A stretch of 42,686 nucleotides of DNA from a virus, in IMG/VR virus record IMGVR_UViG_3300031554_000003, positions 1 to 42,686 of that record. One strand, 5' to 3'. The notes beneath the pieces are model-generated. The model was not told the origin of the DNA and searched no databases. It worked only from the letters and a program-made list of their open reading frames with translations. Positions 1 to 5,824 of this stretch are shown piece by piece (position 1 is the stretch's first letter; each line of letters opens with the position of its first letter). The translations under genes were made by a program, and so were the position numbers.

Positions 1-126
1 TATGAAGATCAAAACGGAATAGATGATTGGTCGGTAAAAACAAATTGTGATTTTAGTGATACTATTTATAAGTTCGGTATTCACTCTTTTTTTGCCACAG
101 AAGGGGATAGGGCGCAATTGCGAGGA
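1..126. repeat. Terminal direct repeat, left copy
   Basis: Bases 1-126 are identical to 42559-42684. The next base differs (T at 127, C at 42685) and the contig ends at 42686. The repeat lies inside the tail spike gene and keeps its reading frame. A repeat of this size at contig ends is what a graph assembler leaves on a circular or circularly permuted molecule, so I read it as evidence of completeness rather than as a biological terminal repeat. Confidence 0.9.
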
Positions 127-1152
127 TCGTCTAATGGTAATGTTGGAGAATCTCAAACATTAGGGGCTTGGTTTTTCTTCTCAGAAGAAGCCGGGGGAGA
201 TGTGGATACTTATTGTAATATTATGCTCCTCTATGGTGCCACCCCCGGCTCTGCTGATGCTATTGTAATTGATTTATATTACGATTCAGATAATACTTGG
301 CACATAAGATTTCGTGTTATGAAAAGTGGAGCAACGGTATTTTCCTATTTATTTACTTCCGAAATTACAGAAAATGAGTGGAATTATATTGCATTTTCTT
401 ATGATAAAAATGAGGATATATTGTCTTGTATTGTTAATAACGAAAAATACATATCCCCCGTAATAGGAGGAGCTTGGGACACTCCGGATACAATGTATAT
501 CTTAGTGGAAGCGAGAAACAGTTCGGTAATAGGTGGAACGGGTCCAACTATTTCTTTTTACATAGATGAGCTTATTTATTATTATGATAATTTTTTAAAC
601 ACAGACATATTGGTTCAACACTACAACCACAATATAGCATGGTCTACCACTTACGCCTGGGCCGATATCCCTATCAGACCTTACCCCGGGGGACGGTGCT
701 ATTTAGATGCTGATACTTTAATAACGGGTCAACTTGCGATCACGGGTGTTTCGAAAGCAAGGGCTTATCAGAGTGCGGCACAGACAATAGCCACTACCAC
801 CACCACAAAAGTGAGTCTTCAAACAGAGTCTTATGATAACCTTTCAGAGTTTACAGGGTCAAGGTTCACTGCAAAGCAAGCCGGAGATTATATTATTAAT
901 GGACAAATTGCTTTAGGTACTCCCGTAGCGGGTAGATATATAAATATTTATATCTATCTTAATGGAGCGCCTATAGCAATCAACTCAAGTCATACGTCTA
1001 CGACCACTTACTGTAGCGCATCAAGTAGTACAATGGTTACTTTAGCTGTTGGTGATTATATAGAACTTTATATCAGACATAATTGTGGAGGTGATGAACT
1101 TATGATTGCAACCTCTGCTCGTACTTTTTTAGAAGTTCATAGGTTGAGTTAA
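1..1152 (+). CDS. Tail spike/fibre protein, LamG-like and C1q-like C-terminal part
   Basis: This is the continuation of the gene that starts at 41815; codon 249 falls at base 1. Roughly residues 250-455 of the joined protein look like a LamG/concanavalin A-type beta sandwich (alternating beta strands, ENEWNYIAFSYD near the middle, FYIDELIYYYD near the end). Residues from about 495 to the end match the look of a C1q/TNF-type jelly roll (SKARAY, then YDNLSEF, then AGDYIINGQIA, YINIYIYLNGAPI, GDYIELYIRHN, and LEVHRLS at the C terminus). Such modules bind glycans or trimerise at fibre tips, so host recognition is the likely role. The GTG and TTG codons after base 1 are not real starts. Confidence 0.78.
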   Translation, partial: YEDQNGIDDWSVKTNCDFSDTIYKFGIHSFFATEGDRAQLRGSSNGNVGESQTLGAWFFFSEEAGGDVDTYCNIMLLYGATPGSADAIVIDLYYDSDNTWHIRFRVMKSGATVFSYLFTSEITENEWNYIAFSYDKNEDILSCIVNNEKYISPVIGGAWDTPDTMYILVEARNSSVIGGTGPTISFYIDELIYYYDNFLNTDILVQHYNHNIAWSTTYAWADIPIRPYPGGRCYLDADTLITGQLAITGVSKARAYQSAAQTIATTTTTKVSLQTESYDNLSEFTGSRFTAKQAGDYIINGQIALGTPVAGRYINIYIYLNGAPIAINSSHTSTTTYCSASSSTMVTLAVGDYIELYIRHNCGGDELMIATSARTFLEVHRLS

Positions 1153-1166
1153 AAGGAGGCATTAAG

Positions 1167-1364
1167 ATGCAAGGAGTTGAATTTACCAAAGAAGAAAAAG
1201 ACAGGGTACTTAAAAGTCTGGATTTAATTGCTGACATGAAAACAGAAATAGCACTTATCAAGCAATATATTAAATCCCGTACAGATAAGACGAGATTTAT
1301 TGTTCCGACAATAATTTCAATAGTTTCTGTCATATGCTGTCTTTATGTTACATTCATAAAATAA
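1167..1364 (+). CDS. Holin-like small membrane protein (XhlA-like layout)
   Basis: 65 aa. An amphipathic helical N-terminal half (residues 1-40) is followed by one membrane helix near the C terminus (about 43-64, FIVPTIISIVSVICCLYV). Haemolysin XhlA-type phage holins have this arrangement, and it is the first gene of a block holding spanin-like and endolysin-like genes. A strong AAAAGGAGG site lies 7-8 bases before the ATG. The family call rests on topology and context, not on a diagnostic motif. Confidence 0.55.
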   Translation: MQGVEFTKEEKDRVLKSLDLIADMKTEIALIKQYIKSRTDKTRFIVPTIISIVSVICCLYVTFIK

Positions 1365-1374
1365 TGGAGGAATT

Positions 1375-1869
1375 ATGAAATGGGAAAACAATTTTTTAGT
1401 TTGGCTATTTATAGCAGCATTACTATTGTGCTTATCTTACTTTGCGCATTCGGATGGTGGTTATATTACAATTCCAATAGAAACCTATCAGACGTTACAG
1501 ACAGACTTCGAAGTGCTAACGTTACAGTTCAGCGTATTCAAGATGGCCTTGGTAGACTTATTGAAATATCCGGGATTGATAGAGCAACTCATATCGCAAT
1601 ACGAGGAGAGCTTAAACGATCAGAAGAAAATAACCGAAAACTTGAACGAACAAACAACGATCTTAGAAACATCAACAGCAGAGGAAGAACAGATATTAAA
1701 CGATGCCTCGGACTCTTTAACGACTGTGAAAAAATATTTAACCGACTCTATCAAAATTATAGAGCACTCAGGAAGGAATCAGCTCCTTAAAGAAATTGGA
1801 ATTGGAATTGGATGCTTTATTGGGGGAATTCTTACAAAAATATTGATAGATTATTTAAGAGGGGCTTGA
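1375..1869 (+). CDS. Spanin-like protein, outer frame of a nested gene pair
   Basis: 164 aa. The N terminus is a signal-like hydrophobic segment (about residues 7-24, ending LLLCLSYFAHS). Then comes a predicted coiled coil (about 35-130, heptad-rich, Glu/Gln/Asn-rich) and a C-terminal membrane helix (about 140-160, IGIGIGCFIGGILTKILI). A secreted coiled coil with a C-terminal anchor is the layout of unimolecular spanins. The lipobox is poor (L-L-C rather than G/A/S before C), so lipoprotein processing is uncertain. A second gene is completely embedded in another frame (1380-1790). Both starts share GGAGG at 1366-1370, which is 4 bases from this ATG. Confidence 0.6.
   Translation: MKWENNFLVWLFIAALLLCLSYFAHSDGGYITIPIETYQTLQTDFEVLTLQFSVFKMALVDLLKYPGLIEQLISQYEESLNDQKKITENLNEQTTILETSTAEEEQILNDASDSLTTVKKYLTDSIKIIEHSGRNQLLKEIGIGIGCFIGGILTKILIDYLRGA
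1380..1790 (+). CDS. Spanin-like protein (i-spanin layout), nested gene
   Basis: 136 aa, encoded entirely inside the 1375-1869 gene in the +2 frame, with its ATG only 5 bases downstream. It has one N-terminal membrane helix (about residues 9-30, SLAIYSSITIVLILLCAFGW) followed by a long charged helical region with coiled-coil character (residues 40-125). This is the topology of Rz-type inner-membrane spanins. GGAGG at 1366-1370 lies 9 bases upstream, so one ribosome site could serve both genes. A chance ORF would be unlikely to stay open for 411 bases and also carry this topology in the right context. Confidence 0.55.
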   Translation: MGKQFFSLAIYSSITIVLILLCAFGWWLYYNSNRNLSDVTDRLRSANVTVQRIQDGLGRLIEISGIDRATHIAIRGELKRSEENNRKLERTNNDLRNINSRGRTDIKRCLGLFNDCEKIFNRLYQNYRALRKESAP

Positions 1870-1894
1870 CTTTTGGATAATCTTTAATTAGTAT
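1866..1894 (+). promoter_or_regulatory. Sigma70 promoter P1 ahead of the structured RNA
   Basis: TTGACT at 1866-1871, 17 bases, then TAGTAT at 1889-1894. The expected start is about 1901-1902, just before the first arm of the structured RNA. The -35/-10 pair and spacing closely match the promoter at 3444-3472 (TTGACA, 17, TAGTAT). Confidence 0.6.
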
Positions 1895-1900
1895 ATAAAA

Positions 1901-1979
1901 AATCGGCAAGGATAAATTAAAGGTAATTTTCTGGGGTTGCTCTCCTTGCCGAGGTAGCCCCTGATGATTACCTTTTTTT
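1901..1979 (+). ncRNA. Pseudoknotted attenuator-like RNA or small RNA with intrinsic terminator
   Basis: Three helices interleave within 72 bases. Helix A pairs CGGCAAGG (1904-1911) with CCTTGCCG (1944-1951). Helix B pairs AAAGGTAAT (1919-1927) with ATTACCTTT (1967-1975). Helix C pairs GGGGTTGC (1933-1940) with GTAGCCCC (1954-1961). B encloses C and is followed by a run of seven T (1973-1979), giving a terminator. The 3' arm of A lies in the loop of C, so A+C make a pseudoknot or A competes with the terminator. With P1 this predicts a discrete RNA of about 80 nt or a switch controlling the membrane-protein gene at 1999. Confidence 0.65.
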
Positions 1980-1998
1980 ATTGGAGAGGATAAAATAA

Positions 1999-2358
1999 AT
2001 GAACAATATGAATGAAATAAATAATACCGGGTTAAAACTTGGAGCCTTATTTGGCTGTATATTTTTATCTGTAGCCTTTTTTTCAGTTATGCTTTATTTT
2101 ATTTTTTCAGTCGAAGGAGTAATGGTTGACTCTGAAGTTGAAGTTGCCATTCCGTTATGGACTGAAATCGTTCTTTTGGCTGTGGCCTGGGTTCTTGGAG
2201 GATTCGTATTTGGAATTTTCGTACATCTTACAAAAGCCTGGACCCTTGCTGAATTGGCCGCGCAAACTCAGGCTGTATCTATCGCGGAACATGGAATATA
2301 TTTATTTCAGGCAAGAATTAAAGATCTAAAAAAAGGAGATAAGAAAAATGAAGATTAA
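1999..2358 (+). CDS. Two-helix membrane protein, possible holin
   Basis: 119 aa. Two strong membrane helices lie at about residues 13-36 and 53-76, joined by a short acidic loop (VDSEVEVAI). A charged, Lys-rich tail follows (KDLKKGDKKNED). Short size, two helices and position between spanin-like and endolysin-like genes fit a class II-type holin or antiholin, but nothing proves it. GGAGAGG lies 10 bases before the ATG. The gene sits directly behind the terminator-like RNA at 1901-1979 and could be controlled by its readthrough. It overlaps the next start by 11 bases. Confidence 0.5.
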   Translation: MNNMNEINNTGLKLGALFGCIFLSVAFFSVMLYFIFSVEGVMVDSEVEVAIPLWTEIVLLAVAWVLGGFVFGIFVHLTKAWTLAELAAQTQAVSIAEHGIYLFQARIKDLKKGDKKNED

Positions 2359-2674
2359 ACGTAAAGAGATATTAAAATTGTTTTGCGAAGCTTGTCCTGC
2401 CCATCCTTGCAATATTAAACCAGATTGCTATCATTTTGATGATTTCAAAAAAGCCCTTGAAGAAAGTAAGGTTAAAGCAATTAGCCTAATTAAGTTATGG
2501 GAAATTAAGGATCTTTGTAAAAACAGACGTGCGTTAGAACATCCTTGTTTTGGATGCCCATACGATGATAAAAAAGGTGAATGCAAGGCTTATAATAAAT
2601 ATATTGCTAATAAGAAGCCCGGTCAGCCAATAGCTCCTCGAGACTGGAACCTTCCTCCTCTGGAAAAGAAATGA
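2348..2674 (+). CDS. Cysteine-rich hypothetical protein
   Basis: 108 aa. I do not recognise the family. Eight cysteines occur in two groups: CEACPAHPC with a further CYH near residues 13-28, and CFGCPYDDKKGEC near 67-79. This suggests one or two metal-binding knuckles. The AAAAAAGGAG site upstream lies inside the end of the previous gene, so the two are translationally coupled. The stop overlaps the next start (ATGA). Confidence 0.6.
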   Translation: MKIKRKEILKLFCEACPAHPCNIKPDCYHFDDFKKALEESKVKAISLIKLWEIKDLCKNRRALEHPCFGCPYDDKKGECKAYNKYIANKKPGQPIAPRDWNLPPLEKK

Positions 2675-2844
2675 AAAAAAATAAGAAAAAAATTCACCCA
2701 TTAGTGTCTCAGATAAAAAATGAAAAATTAAGACATGTGGTGGAAGAAATAGTTCAGGGTGACGTGAATGATCTAACTCCATTAGCCCTTGATAATCTTA
2801 TTGAGGGTATCCTGGAATTACAGAAAGAAAGGATGGTTAAATAA
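2671..2844 (+). CDS. Small hypothetical protein
   Basis: 57 aa, basic N terminus (MKKNKKKIHPL) then a helical, acidic body (VVEEIVQGDVNDLTPLALDNLIEGILELQKE). The ATG overlaps the stop of the gene before it (ATGA) and its stop is followed immediately by the ATG of the next gene, so it fills the gap in an operon exactly. The function is unknown. Confidence 0.65.
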   Translation: MKKNKKKIHPLVSQIKNEKLRHVVEEIVQGDVNDLTPLALDNLIEGILELQKERMVK

Positions 2845-3411
2845 ATGGGATATACACAAGATTATGTTACCATAAAAAGAAAAGAAATAAAAGAAATATT
2901 AAAACGTACACAGGAAAGTATTGATAGAAAAAAGTTAATAGCAGCCTGTGAAAGCGCTATGAAAAATCCTAAATTCCAGCGAGATTATTATAAAAAGGGG
3001 AATACCTATTGTAATCAAGGAAGTGAATGGATTTTAAAAAAACTTGGATATAATACTCAATTCTTCTATTCGTATTGGGAAGAACGTAAAATACATATCG
3101 TAACCACTGCGAATCAGATTTACGATAAATGCCTTATTGCAGAGAAAGCCGGGATGTTAAAAATAATAGATGAACAAACCGCTCAGGAATTGGCATGGAA
3201 AGGAATCCCCTCTCTTATAATCGCTAAATCAAAAGACCCTAAAAGGTGGGGACATGTTACTGTAACTTATCCCTCTCCAATAGGAGAAATGTTTCTTAAC
3301 TGCAATATTGGATGGGAAAATCTTATTTGCTCTCCATATGACTCCCGGTCTTTTGGGGGTGGGGAATCTTATCTCACTGATTACATTATTTACCAGGTTC
3401 CTAAATTTTAA
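2845..3411 (+). CDS. Putative endolysin, cysteine-peptidase/amidase-like
   Basis: 188 aa. A conserved-looking Cys follows a Tyr in NTYCNQGSEWILKKLGY (C56), and a His stands in RWGHVTVTYP (H137), spaced as in CHAP and NlpC/P60-type Cys-His peptidases. A helical N-terminal extension of about 45 residues precedes the domain, and there is no signal peptide. Its place at the end of a block with holin-like and spanin-like genes supports a wall-degrading role. The match is by motif look and context only. Confidence 0.5.
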   Translation: MGYTQDYVTIKRKEIKEILKRTQESIDRKKLIAACESAMKNPKFQRDYYKKGNTYCNQGSEWILKKLGYNTQFFYSYWEERKIHIVTTANQIYDKCLIAEKAGMLKIIDEQTAQELAWKGIPSLIIAKSKDPKRWGHVTVTYPSPIGEMFLNCNIGWENLICSPYDSRSFGGGESYLTDYIIYQVPKF

Positions 3412-3443
3412 TTAAATATTTTTAATTATTTTGCATATTTTAC

Positions 3444-3472
3444 TTGACAAAATAATTTAGTTGTAATAGTAT
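3444..3472 (+). promoter_or_regulatory. Sigma70 promoter P2, leaderless start downstream
   Basis: TTGACA at 3444-3449, 17 bases, TAGTAT at 3467-3472. The A of the ATG at 3480 is the eighth base after the -10 box, which is where transcription should begin. A perfect TATAAT at 3474-3479 also exists but is 24 bases from the -35 box. Confidence 0.65.
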
Positions 3473-3479
3473 ATATAAT

Positions 3480-3653
3480 ATGGAAAAGATAAATAAGAAT
3501 ATTAAGAAACAAGTTAAGAAATGTTCGGCAGTTGCTATTGATACAAATGTCCTGGCAAGTTTAGAAGCGTATCGTAATTCACAGGAAATTAAACCCTCGA
3601 AGATCAATATTATCAATAAATTAGTTAGGGATTTCCTTAAGAATAAGGATTGA
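3480..3653 (+). CDS. Ribbon-helix-helix protein, probable repressor
   Basis: 57 aa. After a Lys-rich tail there is a short strand (SAVAIDTNVL), then two helices (ASLEAYRNSQ and SKINIINKLVRDFLKN), the Arc/CopG/MetJ ribbon-helix-helix pattern. Such small proteins bind operators as dimers. No Shine-Dalgarno sequence precedes the ATG, which instead sits at the predicted transcription start of P2, so the mRNA would be leaderless, as for several phage repressors such as lambda cI from PRM. It stands alone between the lysis block and the tRNA locus. Confidence 0.65.
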   Translation: MEKINKNIKKQVKKCSAVAIDTNVLASLEAYRNSQEIKPSKINIINKLVRDFLKNKD

Positions 3654-3740
3654 AACGTTTTCATTTATGTTTACTCCTAAGACGGGCGATTTATCCAGGC
3701 GGGGCCTTTCGTTGATTGGTACCCGCCAATTCGCCTACAT

Positions 3741-3813
3741 GGTAGGGTGTTGTAGTTGGTAACATACCGGTCTCATAAGCCGGAGTTCGTGGGTTCGAGT
3801 CCCACCCCTACCC
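3741..3813 (+). tRNA. tRNA-Met (CAT)
   Basis: A full cloverleaf is visible. The acceptor stem is GGTAGGG with CCCTACC. The anticodon stem CCGGT/GCCGG holds loop CTCATAA, anticodon CAT. The T arm is GTGGG-TTCGAGT-CCCAC. CCA is not encoded in full. It is the most regular tRNA of the first half of this locus. Confidence 0.85.
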
Positions 3814-3930
3814 AGTGAGAGTACTTGAAGCGGTAAACTCTCAGGGGAGTTGTGGTGATGGGAGTGCATTCCCCGGAATAGCTTGCGACCGAAAAACGTA
3901 CCGTTTCTGACCAACTGGGAAAGTCCGGGT

Positions 3931-4050
3931 AAGGCAGTGGCGAAATAGAGCAGACGCAAATGCGAGTGCCACCCTAGACAAGGTAAGGTTCGCAGAGGAT
4001 CACAGCTAAGAACTGCCCCGTCCGTGCAGGTTCAAATCCTGCCTGTCTTA
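3931..4050 (+). tRNA. tRNA-like unit with Leu-type D arm and abnormal anticodon region
   Basis: AAGGCAG (3931-3937) pairs with CTGTCTT (4043-4049) over seven positions. The T arm is perfect (GCAGG-TTCAAAT-CCTGC), and the D arm resembles leucine tRNA (TGGCGAAATAG, then GACGC). Between them are about 70 bases instead of the usual 40. TGCGA (3961-3965) pairs with TCGCA (3990-3994) around a 24-base loop, and a 31-base stretch follows before the T arm. This may be a tRNA-Leu with a small insert or a tRNA mimic. Confidence 0.5.
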
Positions 4051-4185
4051 ACATCCCGTAAATTGACCAATGTTAAACTGCTGGGATTTGCAACCCGGCA
4101 AGGAGGGTGGTCAGGGTGAGTATCCACTTGTTGATGGTACAGTCCCTTTGCTTCGGTATAGGGGATCAGTCTTTGAGAGAGACGT

Positions 4186-4249
4186 AGAGAGGGTTTCGGT
4201 GACATCGCAGTGCATTGCGGTTAGCTCGGTTCAATTCCGGGCCTCTCTG
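4186..4249 (+). tRNA. Short tRNA-like unit (64 nt) with irregular anticodon arm
   Basis: AGAGAGG (4186-4192) pairs perfectly with CCTCTCT (4242-4248), and the T arm CTCGG-TTCAATT-CCGGG is good. The D arm is minimal (GTT-TCGGT-GAC). The anticodon arm pairs TCGCA with TGCGG around only six bases (GTGCAT), or fewer pairs around eight, so no regular seven-base loop exists. GCA is the only obvious anticodon candidate. It could be a degenerate tRNA-Cys or a non-decoding mimic. Confidence 0.45.
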
Positions 4250-4328
4250 TAGCTTCAACCTGGTTTCTCGCGGAATCGGGCGGGTAATCCTCTCCGGCGT
4301 GAGGGTGCGCCATTCTAAGATGAAGTGA

Positions 4329-4523
4329 GGGGATAAAAAGCTATAGGCAATAGCTTTGGTATTAGATAGGGGAAACGTTACGTCCGGGAATGGTTAATGT
4401 CAGGGAAGCGCGCAAACCCCGGGACCCTTTGAGCTTAGTGGAAATTGAAGGCCGAGTGCTCATTTATGAGATACTGACTGACACTAAGCGAATCTTTTGT
4501 AGGTTCGAGTCCTGCTATCCCTG
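4329..4523 (+). tRNA. tRNA-like unit with ~120-nt structured insert
   Basis: GGGGATA (4329-4335) pairs with TATCCCT (4516-4522). The D arm (AAAGCT and AGCTTT around ATAGGCAAT) and the T arm (GTAGG-TTCGAGT-CCTGC) are intact. The centre is replaced by a long structured segment. GTCC and GGGAC arms enclose 4383-4423, and a perfect 8-bp helix pairs GCTTAGTG (4433-4440) with CACTAAGC (4482-4489) around 41 bases. The insert is too short for an ordinary group I intron. Acceptor plus T arm with a large insert recalls tmRNA design, but no tag reading frame is evident. Confidence 0.45.
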
Positions 4524-4529
4524 TATTGT

Positions 4530-4602
4530 GGTGGGTGCAGCTCAGTGGTAGAGCGCCTGACTGTGAATCAGGGGGCCGCCGGTTCAAGCCCGGTCCCTCA
4601 CC
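4530..4602 (+). tRNA. tRNA-His (GTG)
   Basis: Anticodon arm CCTGA-CTGTGAA-TCAGG gives anticodon GTG. The D arm is GCTC...GAGC and the T arm is GCCGG-TTCAAGC-CCGGT. The acceptor GTGGGTG/CCCTCAC has one mismatch. G at 4530 faces C at 4602, the G(-1):C73 pair typical of histidine tRNA. Confidence 0.85.
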
Positions 4603-4606
4603 TTAT

Positions 4607-4690
4607 GGGAGTATAATCCGTAAGTGGCAGCGGGACTGACTGTAGATCAGTTGTCTTCGGACTCGGGTGGTTCGACTCCATCTACTCCCA
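4607..4690 (+). tRNA. tRNA-Tyr (GTA)
   Basis: The acceptor GGGAGTA/TACTCCC is perfect. The anticodon arm ACTGA-CTGTAGA-TCAGT gives GTA. A long variable arm (GTC-TTCG-GAC) marks a bacterial type II tyrosine tRNA. The T arm is GGTGG-TTCGACT-CCATC. It directly precedes the rightward replication operon. Confidence 0.85.
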
Positions 4691-4713
4691 ATATTTTATA
4701 GGAGGGAAACAGA

Positions 4714-4989
4714 ATGACAAAAGAAACTTTAGAAAAAGCTAAAATATTGGCAGAGCGTATCCATAATATTGAAAGAATTTTAGAAAATCTTAATAATAAG
4801 TATTTTGGAAGCGCAGAGGGGTGTGGTGACTGTAAAGATTCATGGATTGTAATAGCACATGGAAATGGAAGTGTTTCTGAGACTATAGTTACTGATAGAA
4901 CTGATGTTATATCTATTAGAAATACGGTAGTTGCATTACAATTAAGAAAGCTTGAGCAACTGCAAAAAGAATTTAATGAATTAAAATAA
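4714..4989 (+). CDS. Hypothetical protein with terminal coiled-coil helices
   Basis: 91 aa. Helical ends (residues 1-30 and 68-91, Leu/Glu/Lys heptads) flank a small middle segment with CGDC near residue 37. I recognise no family. A strong ATAGGAGGG site precedes the ATG, and SSB follows 11 bases after the stop, so it heads the recombination operon. Confidence 0.6.
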   Translation: MTKETLEKAKILAERIHNIERILENLNNKYFGSAEGCGDCKDSWIVIAHGNGSVSETIVTDRTDVISIRNTVVALQLRKLEQLQKEFNELK

Positions 4990-5000
4990 GGAGTAAATTC

Positions 5001-5444
5001 ATGAGTACAGACATTAACAGTGTTGTATTAGTCGGGAGATTAGTGAAAGATGCAGAGCTGAAATACACAAATACCGGGATACCCGTAAGCAGATTAGGGC
5101 TTGCCGTCAACCGGAAGAAAAAGGTAAATAATCAGTGGATTGAAGAGGCTAATTTCTTCGACATCATTGTTTGGGGGAAACTCGCTGAGGTATTACAGCA
5201 ATATCTGTTGAAAGGTAAACAGATCAGTGTCCAGGGCGAGTTAAGACAAAACAGGTGGGAGAAAGAAGGAAAGCCACAAAGTCGGGTAGAAGTGGTTGCA
5301 ATCAATATACAGCTACTCGGGACCGGGACTGGACAAGTTCAGAATAATCCCCCACCACCGCAGTCACCACCTTCAAGGCCGCCATCACAGGGGAATTTGC
5401 CTGATGCCCTGGATGACGATTTTATGAGCGAAATTCCATTTTAA
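5001..5444 (+). CDS. ssb: Single-stranded DNA-binding protein
   Basis: 147 aa. Residues 1-108 form the SSB OB fold (NSVVLVGRLVKDAELKYT at the start, FFDIIVWGKLAE in the middle, VQGELRQNRWE later). A Pro/Gln-rich linker follows, ending in the acidic tip DDDFMSEIPF that recruits partner proteins in bacterial SSBs. Length and layout are those of phage SSBs. It sits upstream of the ERF annealing protein, as expected of a recombination module. Confidence 0.95.
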   Translation: MSTDINSVVLVGRLVKDAELKYTNTGIPVSRLGLAVNRKKKVNNQWIEEANFFDIIVWGKLAEVLQQYLLKGKQISVQGELRQNRWEKEGKPQSRVEVVAINIQLLGTGTGQVQNNPPPPQSPPSRPPSQGNLPDALDDDFMSEIPF

Positions 5445-5474
5445 TTTAATAAGTTTATTTTATGGGAGGAAAAC

Positions 5475-5798
5475 ATGGCTTGGAGATGGAAACCAATGAA
5501 AGAAGTAATTGCAGACTTTATGAACGATGAATCTATTGGTCCTGTTGAAAAGAATTCTGACATATGTTTTCAGTGTCAGAAACCAATAACCGATGAAACA
5601 AAACACCTTCATGGAACTTTAGGGATAGGCCCATGTCAAATTGATGAATTGTATAAGGTTGTTAACTTAAGCTGCTCACATACTCGGGAAAGTAGACGTA
5701 TCTATAATGAGAAGTATGTGAATTACAATATTGGTGCTTATCGTAGGGAAGATGGAACCTTGCATATAGATAGGTGCGAGGATCAGTTATTATTTTAA
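5475..5798 (+). CDS. Hypothetical protein with Cys/His motif
   Basis: 107 aa. CFQC near residues 31-34, a later GPC and CSH suggest a small zinc site. No family recognised. It has a good TGGGAGGAAA ribosome site and lies between ssb and the ERF gene, so a role in the recombination module is possible but only inferred. Confidence 0.6.
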   Translation: MAWRWKPMKEVIADFMNDESIGPVEKNSDICFQCQKPITDETKHLHGTLGIGPCQIDELYKVVNLSCSHTRESRRIYNEKYVNYNIGAYRREDGTLHIDRCEDQLLF

Positions 5799-5824
5799 CC
5801 GTGGTTGAATAATTGGAGAAAAGC

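Larger units (their letters stand above)
3670..4529 (+). ncRNA. Structured RNA locus between tRNA genes (possible ornate large RNA)
   Basis: About 860 bases without a credible protein gene, visibly richer in G+C than the flanks and crowded with complementary arms. Examples are GGCGGG/CCCGCC (3697-3727), GAGAGT/ACTCTC (3817-3841), GGGGA/TCCCC (3844-3875), CCGGA/TCCGG (3874-3928), ATCCC/GGGAT (4053-4087), a UUCG-capped hairpin at 4144-4163, and GGCG/CGCC (4297-4312). tRNA-like units are embedded in it. It may be several aberrant tRNAs with inserts or one large RNA; GOLLD and ROOL RNAs are known from phages near tRNA genes. I cannot decide between these by eye. Confidence 0.5.

Noticed and set aside
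1100-1333. Leftward ORF across the spike and holin-like genes
   Set aside because: It overlaps two well-supported rightward genes and lacks a ribosome site.
3474-3479. TATAAT as the -10 box of P2
   Set aside because: It is a perfect hexamer but 24 bases from the -35 box, and it would start transcription inside the gene. TAGTAT at 3467 has the right spacing.
3735-4252. ORFs of 60-74 codons on both strands over the tRNA locus
   Set aside because: They run through tRNA-Met and the structured units, lack ribosome sites and have no protein-like pattern. They are by-products of G+C-rich structured RNA.
4329-4523. Group I intron in a tRNA
   Set aside because: The insert is only about 120 bases, and I cannot find the P3-P7 core elements in order. 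A self-splicing intron of this type would be larger.
3931-4523. tmRNA gene
   Set aside because: Acceptor and T arms with inserts recall tmRNA, but no Ala-type acceptor (G3:U70), no tag reading frame and no pseudoknot series could be found.
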